A DNA stretch of 64,000 nt from JAPPHA01 sp965242975 (GTDB taxonomy: Bacteria; Pseudomonadota; Alphaproteobacteria; Rhodobacterales; Rhodobacteraceae). This document shows positions 35,939 to 43,711 of the stretch, piece after piece. Position 1 is the first letter of the stretch, and each line of letters begins with the position of its first letter. The notes beneath the pieces are model-generated. The model was given only the letters and a program-made list of their open reading frames with translations, made no database searches and was not told where the DNA came from. The stretch spans positions 5,766,001 through 5,830,000 of the forward strand of contig CBDETS010000007.1 of the NCBI GenBank assembly GCA_965242975.1, read 5' to 3'. Both the position numbers and the translations under genes were made by a program.

Positions 35939-36730
35939 CTATGAACGGTGCCAGCGTCGCTCTAACTTCGGCCAGTGTTCTGCCCCGGACGACCGTAGTT
36001 TTTCGGCGGCTGCGGGATTGATCCTGCCGCTGACCTCCGACCGGTAGCTCGCCCGCGCCTGCATGGTGGAAAGCCAGTCGGCGACGCGTGGCGCTGGCGC
36101 CGTCAGCATGCCCTCGAACCCGAGCCTGTCCAGGCGGTCGATGTAGGAGACCAAGGCGATGTCCGAAATCCCGAAATCCGGCCCGCTTACCCACTCTGAA
36201 CGCTCCAGCACAATTGCCATTTCCGCGAATGTCCGCCGCAGGGTGCGAAGCGCTTGCTCGACATGAACCGACTCCAACCCGTTCTCCAACAAGTCCTTTC
36301 GTTTCAGCCTTTTGACGGGATCGGGAATTCTGACGAGCGAAGCTGCGATGTCGTCTGCGCTTTTGCTGGCCAATATCCGATCCCGCTGAGCTGTTGAGAA
36401 GGTCAATGCGTTGATGGCGTCGTGGATGGCCAGGCACTTCAGGAGCCAGTGACGCGCAGCGGCTTCCGCGGCTCGCCCTGAGGGCATCAGCCGGCCATCG
36501 TTGTATTCGCGGTCGAGGTATTCCAGTATCAGGCTTGACTCCACCAGGACCAGATCACCGTCGACGAGCGTCGGGACAACGGCGTTCGGATTGAGCTTCA
36601 GGTAATCGGCATCGTGCTGGTCGCCCCTTTGAAGGTCGAGCGTCAGGCTGTCGTAGTTCAGTCCGATCTCGGCCAAGCCGATACGGACCTTGATCGAACA
36701 GACGCTCGTGATTCCATGATAGAGTTTCAC
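35939..36730 (-). CDS. glutathione S-transferase family protein
   Basis: 263 residues from GTG 36730, six bases after GAGGAG, giving VKLYHGITSVCSIKVRIGLAE, a thioredoxin-fold N-terminal domain with the GST cis-Pro and glutathione-binding motifs NPNAVVPTLVDGDLVLVESSLILEYLD (split as NPNAVVPTLVDG and VESSLILEYLD). The C-terminal helical domain includes SGPDFGISDIALVSYIDRL. Substrate not predictable; enzymes of this kind detoxify electrophiles or act in ether/aromatic breakdown. Confidence 0.88.
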   Translation of the reverse strand: MKLYHGITSVCSIKVRIGLAEIGLNYDSLTLDLQRGDQHDADYLKLNPNAVVPTLVDGDLVLVESSLILEYLDREYNDGRLMPSGRAAEAAARHWLLKCLAIHDAINALTFSTAQRDRILASKSADDIAASLVRIPDPVKRLKRKDLLENGLESVHVEQALRTLRRTFAEMAIVLERSEWVSGPDFGISDIALVSYIDRLDRLGFEGMLTAPAPRVADWLSTMQARASYRSEVSGRINPAAAEKLRSSGAEHWPKLERRWHRS

Positions 36731-37547
36731 CGGTCGCTCCTCGATTTTGCCAAGTCGGGATGGCAATGACATCTGTTTGGGGTCCTGTGGTCGCCAGGGC
36801 GGATCTTTTCGCACGTTTTTGCATGGATGACGAACAGGATGCCCGGATCAAGTGACACGCGTGATCTTGCAGGCCTCCCCGGGTCGCCGCTGCACCGGCA
36901 TTGCGCGCAGGATTAGTTCTGTACCACCAGGTTTGGCTTCACGTCCGTCAGGTCGTGTGTCCGACCCTTCATCGACTCGGCCCGCTTCCCGGAATCGTAC
37001 GTTCCGGTCCAGGTGAATCCCGCCGCGGATGCCAGGTTGGGCACGTGCATTACCTGTAGCGACGCGGCGAGGGATCGAACCGGGCGATCATAAGTGCCGG
37101 GGTTCATACTTGTCCGAACGCGTGACGAAAACCGCGCATCAGGCAACAGGCAACTCTTCCCGCTGCACGCACGATCAACGTGTTCCGCGGGAGGTGCCCC
37201 GTCGTTTCCCGCCGGTCCCCGGGCCGGCGAAAATAGATGCGCCGTACCGTGTTCACGGGTGCTGTCAGTACATCCACGCAGGTTGCGACCTGCGGCCGGC
37301 CTGTCGCGTCGACAACGGAATATCCGCGAAAGGCGAAAGCCCTGGGCCAGGCAGCTGTCGCGCACCTCAAACGACAGGACTGATGTTTTCGGCGGAACCG
37401 CTGTCTTGTCCTGAACGGTGCGGCTGACCTGACACTATGCCGTCTTGGGGCCGGCATACCGCGGCGAGGTCGCATTGTTCAGCCGAATCCGTCTTGACAT
37501 GGAGGGGCCAGGTTGCAGATCAAGGTTCGATCACCGGAGGAAAACCA
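36731..37547. other. 817-base gene-poor stretch
   Basis: No supported gene. Overlapping frames (36913-37365 minus, 37029-37427 plus, 37104-37475 minus) have no family resemblance. Holds the divergent promoters of the GST and the PhyH gene. Confidence 0.45.
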
Positions 37548-38738
37548 ATGCTTGATCAAGATGACTCCTGCCTGCCAGTCTGGCTGGATGGCAAGGACTG
37601 CGACGTCGAGGAGTTCAAGCACCACATCGCACGGGAAACGCGCGCCAGGGACTATCCGCGCGCCGTCGACGTCGCGAATAACATTCCAGTTTACGACGGT
37701 GACGCATTGCGCCGCTTGATGGCGAACGAGGGAGAGGCGCGGTTCGTGATGGCAGAATGGAACCGGTCGTTCCGGTCCGGGCCCGGAATTGTCGCTATCC
37801 GCGGTGGGTATGCCGATCTCGGGCTGGTCGACTCGGTAACGGAGGAATTGTACGCAATCCTCGCCCGGGAGGAAGCCGTCCAGGAAGCCGACAAGGGCGA
37901 CCATTTTGCCGCCGCAGGAGCCAACAGCCGGTTGTGGAACGCCCACGAAAAGCTCTGCATGCGCGCGCCCGAACTCTTTGTCCGCTACAATGCCAACGAA
38001 CTGACCAGGCGGGTCGCCGAATCCTGGCTCGGCTCCGGTTACCAGATCACGACCCAGGTCAATATCGTCCGTCCGGGCGGCAAGGCGCAGGTGGCGCACC
38101 GGGACTATCACATGGGGTTCCAGGACATCGAGACGCTCAAGGACTTCCCGGCCTCGCAACACGCGCTGTCGGGGTCGCTGACCTTGCAAGGCTCGATCGC
38201 CCACACCGACATGCCGGTCGAGAGCGGGCCGACGAAGCTTCTGCCCTATTCACAGAACTACCTGCCCGGTTATTTGGCCGCGTTGCTGCCGGAATTCCGT
38301 GCCTGTTTCGAGGATTTCCATGTACAGTTGCCGCTTGAGAAGGGCGACATGGTGTTCTTCAACCCTGCCACCGTTCACGCGGCGGGAGAGAACCGGACGA
38401 CCGACATTCAACGGTTCGCGAATCTTATGCAGATCGGCTCGACCTATGGACGATCGATCGAGATCGTCGACCGCAGCCGCATCACGGTCGCCGTCTACAC
38501 GGACCTGAAGCGGCTGCTTGAGGCCGGGTCGATCACAGAGCGCGAGGCTGACAACGTGGTCGCGGCGACCGCGGAGGGCTATCCCTTCCCCGCGAACCTC
38601 GACATCGATTCGCCGCTTTCCGGCATGGCCCCTCCCAGTCAGCAGGACGTGTTGCGCCAGGCACTGGCCGAGGGCTGGAGTCTCGCGCAGCTTGAACAGT
38701 CCATTGCGAGCCAGAACGACCGCAAGCGGTCTCACTGA
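37548..38738 (+). CDS. phytanoyl-CoA dioxygenase (PhyH) family protein
   Basis: Iron(II)/2-oxoglutarate dioxygenase, 396 residues. ATG 37548 follows CCGGAGGAAAACC. The iron site is HRD in QVAHRDYHMGFQDIETL, with the distal histidine in FNPATVHAAGENRT; the Arg after it (ENRTTDIQRFANLMQ) would bind 2-oxoglutarate. Longer than ectoine hydroxylase. Substrate unknown; a second, shorter PhyH gene is at 61732-62652 and the two are only distantly similar. No obvious operon partner. Confidence 0.88.
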   Translation: MLDQDDSCLPVWLDGKDCDVEEFKHHIARETRARDYPRAVDVANNIPVYDGDALRRLMANEGEARFVMAEWNRSFRSGPGIVAIRGGYADLGLVDSVTEELYAILAREEAVQEADKGDHFAAAGANSRLWNAHEKLCMRAPELFVRYNANELTRRVAESWLGSGYQITTQVNIVRPGGKAQVAHRDYHMGFQDIETLKDFPASQHALSGSLTLQGSIAHTDMPVESGPTKLLPYSQNYLPGYLAALLPEFRACFEDFHVQLPLEKGDMVFFNPATVHAAGENRTTDIQRFANLMQIGSTYGRSIEIVDRSRITVAVYTDLKRLLEAGSITEREADNVVAATAEGYPFPANLDIDSPLSGMAPPSQQDVLRQALAEGWSLAQLEQSIASQNDRKRSH

Positions 38739-39323
38739 TCTGTGGCGGGCGGTGTCCGCGCGTCGCCAGCTGCGTCATCCGAACGGGCATTGAATCTCTT
38801 TCGGTTCGACGGTTTGCCTTCGGTTCCGCCTCGTGCCCCGGCGCCGTTTTTTGCCTCGCCACCGTACCCGCTTCAGAATGGCATCGGCCTGTCCCGACCC
38901 GAAATACGCGCGACTGTCTTGCCCGCCAGAGAGGCCGCCGCCAGCGTCGACCTCATGGAACTGCCGCTCCCGTTCCCGGTCTGCTCGGAGCAGTTGGTGC
39001 ACGTGCCGGGACCCCGTCGAATTCCCATCGGAGCTCGCTGCCCGCTCGTCGGAAACGACGCCCAACACAGGCTTGTCAACCGGACCGAGTCTCTGTTGAG
39101 ACGTCGCGCCTTCTTGCTGATTCCGGGAAATTCGATTGCGACAGGGAGGCGGAGGTAGAGGAACCAACGAACGAACGCGGTAACGCGGTAAAGAATTCAA
39201 CCTCCGAAAAGGTAAAGCCCAAGATTGCGGGAACGGCAAGGATTTCGTAGGTTCGTGACGGGTGCCACGCTTGATTTGCGCGTCGCGAATCGGATGCGGC
39301 CCTGAGAGTCGAGGAGAGCCGGG
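38739..39323. other. gene-poor stretch before bacterioferritin
   Basis: No supported gene. The frame 38742-39158 (plus) and 38775-39485 (minus) overlap and match nothing. Presumably carries the bfr promoter; I did not find a clear iron-regulator box. Confidence 0.45.
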
Positions 39324-39815
39324 ATGAAAGCAGAAAACAACGTTATCGAACATCTCAACCGGGCACTCACGGCCGAACTGACCGCGGTTCATCAGTTCTG
39401 GCTGCATTCCCGTCTCCAGCACGACTGGGGGCTGGGGAGCATGGCGGCGCGGAGCCTGGTGGAGCGTGATGAGGAAATGCAACACGCGGACCGGCTGATC
39501 GATCGAATCATCTTCCTGGAGGGGATCCCTGATCTTCAGTCATTGCATGCGCTCAGGATCGGAAAGACACCCAGGGAAACCCTGGAGTGTGACCTGGCTG
39601 TCGAACACGATGCCCGCGCATACTACCGGGAGTCGCGGGAGTATTGCAGGGACGCAGGGGATTACGTCTCAATGGGGATCTTCGAAGCATTGCTGGCCGA
39701 CGAAGAAGAGCACATCGACTTCCTCGAGACGCAACTCGATCTCATAAACCGGATTGGCGAAGAGCGGTATGCTCAACTGAACGCCACGCCCATGGACGCC
39801 GCGGGGGGTGCCTGA
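39324..39815 (+). CDS. bfr: bacterioferritin
   Basis: Iron-storage 24-mer with haem. 163 residues. The ferroxidase ligands are all present: Glu18, Glu51, His54, Glu94, Glu127 and His130, and the haem-binding Met52 is in EEMQHADRLIDRIIFLEG. ATG 39324 follows GAGGAGAGCCGGG. No bacterioferritin-associated ferredoxin gene is adjacent. Its last 74 bases overlap the 3' end of the convergent mepA gene. Confidence 0.96.
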   Translation: MKAENNVIEHLNRALTAELTAVHQFWLHSRLQHDWGLGSMAARSLVERDEEMQHADRLIDRIIFLEGIPDLQSLHALRIGKTPRETLECDLAVEHDARAYYRESREYCRDAGDYVSMGIFEALLADEEEHIDFLETQLDLINRIGEERYAQLNATPMDAAGGA

Positions 39816-40791
39816 GGTCAAGCGATTCGACCTTGTCCGGGCCGATACCCGGTGCGTCGAGAACAACCTGGCAGGATGCCGGCAACTCAGCCATGACGTA
39901 GTCCCTGGGCCCCCGCACCTTCGGGGGGGGAGGAGCATCAGGATCGGGCGGCTTCAGTGCGTCCGTTACCCACCAGTCGAGACTTTCGTCACATCCGTCT
40001 CCACCATTGGATAACCACGCCACGCTCGGCCTTTGCGTAACGCAGTCCGGTGCGTCATCCGGACATTTCAGGCGTACGTGGAAGTGGTAGTGGTGACCCC
40101 AGTAGGGGCGGATCTTCTGTAACCAGTCCCGGTTTTCGCCCGCACGCTCACACATCCAGATCTTTGCCGGTGCGGTGATGAAGATCCTGTCGACCCTGGG
40201 GTCCTCTGCGGCCGCCTTCAGCACGTCCATGTGGGTTGGCCGCCAGAAGTCGTTGACATTTCTCTGATCTTGCGAGCGGACAGAGGTCGCGGACAGGGTT
40301 TCGCGCTCTTCAACGGTCAGGTCCAGCCGTTCCGGCGGTAGCAGCCAGATGTCGACATCGAGTCCGACCTGGTGCGAGCGATGGTCGGATAGCATGGGGC
40401 CACCACGCGGATTCCCGATGTCGCCGACATACAGGCCTTCCCAACCGTCGAATGCCGCGACCTTCTCGCTGAGTTCCGTGATGAACGCGATGGTCGAGTG
40501 ATGGCCCCAGTTGCGATTCCTCGCCAGTCTCATGGCCTGCCAGGTCGGTCCGGACTCTGGGAGTTCGCCGCCGCCCGCCAGGCAACCGAGACTGTAGGAG
40601 CCGATCGGGGCCGGGGCCTGCCGTGATGCCCACCATTTGGCCCCGAAAAGTGCGGCGGCCTTGGGGCCGGGCGGATCCTGTACGGCGACATCGTCTTCCG
40701 GCGTTTGCGCCAGGCTGCCGGATTGCAGCGAGATTGCAGAAATCAGGACCGCCGTCGCGGCCATCCTCGAAAAAGTCGTCAGGTCAAGCAT
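39742..40791 (-). CDS. mepA: penicillin-insensitive murein DD-endopeptidase
   Basis: Periplasmic enzyme that cuts D-Ala-meso-DAP cross-links in peptidoglycan. About 349 residues from ATG 40791 (GGGAGACGCCC upstream) with a signal peptide ending near SGSLAQ. MepA signatures: RNRNWGHHSTIAFITELSEK, SDHRSHQVGLDVDIWLLPP (zinc His and Asp) and WGHHYHFHVRLKCP (zinc His). The start overlaps the stop of the transporter gene by 8 bases, implying coupled translation. The C-terminal end overlaps bfr by 74 bases on the opposite strand and is proline/arginine-rich. Confidence 0.93.
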   Translation of the reverse strand: MLDLTTFSRMAATAVLISAISLQSGSLAQTPEDDVAVQDPPGPKAAALFGAKWWASRQAPAPIGSYSLGCLAGGGELPESGPTWQAMRLARNRNWGHHSTIAFITELSEKVAAFDGWEGLYVGDIGNPRGGPMLSDHRSHQVGLDVDIWLLPPERLDLTVEERETLSATSVRSQDQRNVNDFWRPTHMDVLKAAAEDPRVDRIFITAPAKIWMCERAGENRDWLQKIRPYWGHHYHFHVRLKCPDDAPDCVTQRPSVAWLSNGGDGCDESLDWWVTDALKPPDPDAPPPPKVRGPRDYVMAELPASCQVVLDAPGIGPDKVESLDLRHPPRRPWAWRSVEHTALRQSGL

Positions 40792-42118
40792 GGGCGTCTC
40801 CCGGCCTGACCCTGACAAGCAGGGCCAGGCCAATCAGGAACAGAACAATGATCGGGATCACTCCGAGCCTCTGGCTGCCGGTGAAGTCCGTGAACGCAGC
40901 GACCGAGAACGGAGCAATGAATGCGGTTGCCTTTCCCGCCAGGGCATACAGTCCGAATGACTCCGCATTCTTTCCCGGTACCGTCTGGTGGACAAGCAAC
41001 GTGCGTGAAGCCGCCTGCAGGATTCCGCCGGCTGCACCAAGGATTCCCCCGCATGTCATGAAGGTAATGTCGGGCAGGCGGGACCCGGCAGAGAGCGCAA
41101 TTCCGAACACGTCCGTGCGCGATGTTCCGACGATTATCGAGCAAACGACGATAAGCACGAGAACGCTCACGACGATAACCGGCTTGGGTCCGAACCTCCT
41201 GTCAGCAAATCCACCGAGAAAGCAGAAGGCAAATCCGGTAAGTGTTCCGAGAATGCCGAAGGTTCCGATCTGAATGATCGACCAGCCCAGAACCCCGGCG
41301 GCATAGATTCCGCCAAAACTGTAGATGCCGACAAGGGCGTCCCGATAGAACATGGAAGCGCCCAGAAAACAGGTGTAGCTTACACGTTCGGGCAGCGTGC
41401 GGATAGTCGTAACAAGGCTGCCGAGCCCATCACGCAAGGCATTGCCGACGTCGAGTCGGCGTCTGGCGTCCGGCACGAAGGCAAAAAACGGAATCATGAA
41501 CACAACGTACCAAAACGCGGTGAGCGGGCCGACCGATCGTGTTCCCTCCCTCGCGACGGGATCGAGACCGAGGATCGGCGGAATGCCGAGAAGCGTCACG
41601 CCGTCGGTGTTTTCGGCCAGGAACAGCAGGGTCAGGACGAGCGACAGAAGTCCGCCGCCGTAACCGATGGCCCATCCCCATCCGGAAATCAGGCCGATCT
41701 GACGGCGGGGTACAATGTCGGGGAGCATCGAGTTGGTATAGATCTGGGTGAATTCAACACCAACCAGTCCAATGGCAAAGGCGGCAAGAATGAGCAGGAC
41801 TTCGTCCATCCCCGGGGTCGCCCACCAAAGCGCAAACGCGCCGAGCACGTGAAAAAGCGAAAACAGGGCAACCCAGGGCTTGCGTGGGCCGACAGCATCC
41901 ACGATTGAGCCGAGGACCGGTGCGGAAACCGCCACCAGGAGTCCAGCGATGGCGACGGTGTATCCCCAAATTACCTGTCCCTGAACCGGGTCGCCAACCA
42001 CTGCCGAGGTCAGGTATGGTGCAAAGATGAAGGTGACGAGCAAGGTATGGTATGGCTGGGCAGCCCAGTCGTAGAACATCCAGCTCCAGGCGGATTTCCA
42101 GTTCATGGTCTCGGTCAC
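40784..42118 (-). CDS. UMF1/Atg22-type MFS transporter
   Basis: 444 residues with about twelve membrane segments. Family features: N-terminal WSWMFYDWAAQPYHTLLVTFIFAPYL (quoted in parts: WMFYDWAAQPYHTL), GSIVDAVGPRKPW as the loop-2 motif, and GFAFCFLGGFADRRFGPKP in the second half. Relatives include bacterial UMF1 proteins and yeast Atg22, an amino acid exporter of the vacuole. Coupled to mepA, so an import of muropeptide or amino acid products of wall turnover is a reasonable guess, not shown. Confidence 0.85.
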   Translation of the reverse strand: MTETMNWKSAWSWMFYDWAAQPYHTLLVTFIFAPYLTSAVVGDPVQGQVIWGYTVAIAGLLVAVSAPVLGSIVDAVGPRKPWVALFSLFHVLGAFALWWATPGMDEVLLILAAFAIGLVGVEFTQIYTNSMLPDIVPRRQIGLISGWGWAIGYGGGLLSLVLTLLFLAENTDGVTLLGIPPILGLDPVAREGTRSVGPLTAFWYVVFMIPFFAFVPDARRRLDVGNALRDGLGSLVTTIRTLPERVSYTCFLGASMFYRDALVGIYSFGGIYAAGVLGWSIIQIGTFGILGTLTGFAFCFLGGFADRRFGPKPVIVVSVLVLIVVCSIIVGTSRTDVFGIALSAGSRLPDITFMTCGGILGAAGGILQAASRTLLVHQTVPGKNAESFGLYALAGKATAFIAPFSVAAFTDFTGSQRLGVIPIIVLFLIGLALLVRVRPGDAHA

Positions 42119-42524
42119 GATCGCATTCTCCTGGTCGCCGTCCTGTCATGGTCAATTCGCGGAACAATGCCGATACGATGCCGACATTGAAAACCGGGCT
42201 GTAGCAATGAACGTGCCGGAAACATATCGTCCTTGTCGAACGAAGACACCTCGATAATGCCCGCCGAAAAAACGAGATGCAACAGGCGATGGGAACAGGC
42301 CGTGACATGTTCCCGTGCGGGTCCTGACGTTCAGGGATCAGGGAACGGAGGGCAAGGGCTCGGGTCGGCCGGAAAACGGGAAGTTCGGACCAGGTTGCCG
42401 GCGACTGGTCACGTGACCCCTGACCGGGAAACCTTGAGTTTGGCGCAGTCGATGCTATATCTCGCTCAGGCACGGACGCAAAACGCGCCGATGTATGCAA
42501 ACTGACAGGATTCACTGAGGTCGC
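42119..42524. other. gene-free stretch
   Basis: 406 bases between the divergent transporter and YggT genes. No gene supported; the only longer frame (42233-42505 plus) matches nothing known. Confidence 0.4.
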
Positions 42525-42803
42525 ATGGGTTCCCTGGCTCAAATCTTGCTGTTCGTTCTTGATGTCGCTTGGTTCGTTCTGATCGTCCACATCATCATGA
42601 GTTGGCTGATCGGCTTTGAAGTCCTCAACCTGCGCCAGCCATTGGTCGCACAGATCTGGTATGGTCTGAACGGTTTGCTGGAGCCGGTTTTCAGGCCGGT
42701 TCGGAAATTCATGCCGAGAACCGGAACGATCGATTTTACGCCTTTGGTGGTATTTGTCGGAATTTACGCGTTACGCGTAGTCATCGTGAACAATCTCGCG
42801 TAG
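42525..42803 (+). CDS. YggT family membrane protein
   Basis: 92 residues with two hydrophobic segments (about 5-30 and 70-90) separated by RQPLVAQIWYGLNGLLEPVF and PVRKFMPRTGTIDFTPLVV, the hallmark of YggT proteins. Many bacteria carry this protein next to proC or cell-division genes; here it stands alone. Implicated in ion homeostasis under osmotic stress in some species. Start chosen at ATG 42525; the upstream ribosome site is weak (GAGGTCGC). Confidence 0.9.
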   Translation: MGSLAQILLFVLDVAWFVLIVHIIMSWLIGFEVLNLRQPLVAQIWYGLNGLLEPVFRPVRKFMPRTGTIDFTPLVVFVGIYALRVVIVNNLA

Positions 42804-42888
42804 GTCTGGCGCCGGTCGTTCGCTGTCGGGCTATTCGCCGGACCAGGCACGCGCTTCGAAGATGTGCTTCCGCGAGTGAGTGCCTCAC

Positions 42889-43566
42889 TCAGACTCCTGA
42901 ATCGATGAACGCGTCGCTTCCCCACAGTTCGCGAACCCGGGCATCCCGTCCGCACGCTTTCCGGTAGCGCTTGTAGGCGCTCGCCTTTGAAACGATGCCG
43001 AATCTCGTGATTACCTTTGCCGCGCTCTTGTAGTAGTCCTGATGGTATTCTTCAGCAGGATAAAATTCGGCCGCGGCAAGTATCGGTGTGACGATCGGTT
43101 CTGGCAGTCGTCCACTGTCATCCACCGTCTGTCTTGATGCTTCGGCGATGGCTTTCTGCTCGTCGGTCAACGCGAATATCGCGGTTCGGTAACTGTCCCC
43201 GCGATCGCAGAATTGCCCTCCCGCATCAGTGGGGTCGACGCTGCGCCAGAAAATGTCGAGGATCGTTTCATAGGAAATCCTGTCGGCGTCATACGTGATT
43301 TCGACGACTTCGTAGTGGCCTGTTCCGCCCTTTACGACCTGCTTGTATGTCGGGTTTTCGACCTGCCCGCCGGCAAATCCGGACACTGCCGAAACGACTC
43401 CGGGAACCGACTCGTAATCCGATTCGACACACCAGAAGCATCCGCCGGCTACGAGAGCGGTCTCGAGCCGCTCCGAGTAGGAAACGACGGGGGACGAAAC
43501 AGCGACGGCGGCCATTCCGAAACCTAAGCAAAGTGCGCGCAATCGAGCGGGTTGAACAGTGTACAT
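42889..43566 (-). CDS. msrA: exported peptide-methionine (S)-S-oxide reductase
   Basis: Repairs oxidised methionine. 225 residues from ATG 43566 right after TGGAGGCGACACC. A signal peptide (LCLGFGMAAVAVSSPVVSYS) precedes the MsrA domain, so the enzyme works in the periplasm. The active-site motif is GGCFWCVESDYE; others are GGTGHYEVVEITYD, IFWRSVDPTDAGGQFCDRGDSY (shown in parts) and FYPAEEYHQDYY. No MsrB domain is attached. Confidence 0.93.
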   Translation of the reverse strand: MYTVQPARLRALCLGFGMAAVAVSSPVVSYSERLETALVAGGCFWCVESDYESVPGVVSAVSGFAGGQVENPTYKQVVKGGTGHYEVVEITYDADRISYETILDIFWRSVDPTDAGGQFCDRGDSYRTAIFALTDEQKAIAEASRQTVDDSGRLPEPIVTPILAAAEFYPAEEYHQDYYKSAAKVITRFGIVSKASAYKRYRKACGRDARVRELWGSDAFIDSGV

Positions 43567-43711
43567 GGTGTCGCCTCCAAAAACGCCTGTGATTGATCGG
43601 CCTATGCCGTCTTCAGGATGGAATGACAATTGCCCGTCGGCGCGCAAGCCGTCACGAGTGTGTGACGTCAGCTTGATCTCAGAAATGCCCTGACCGTGCC
43701 CCGGTGGCTTG

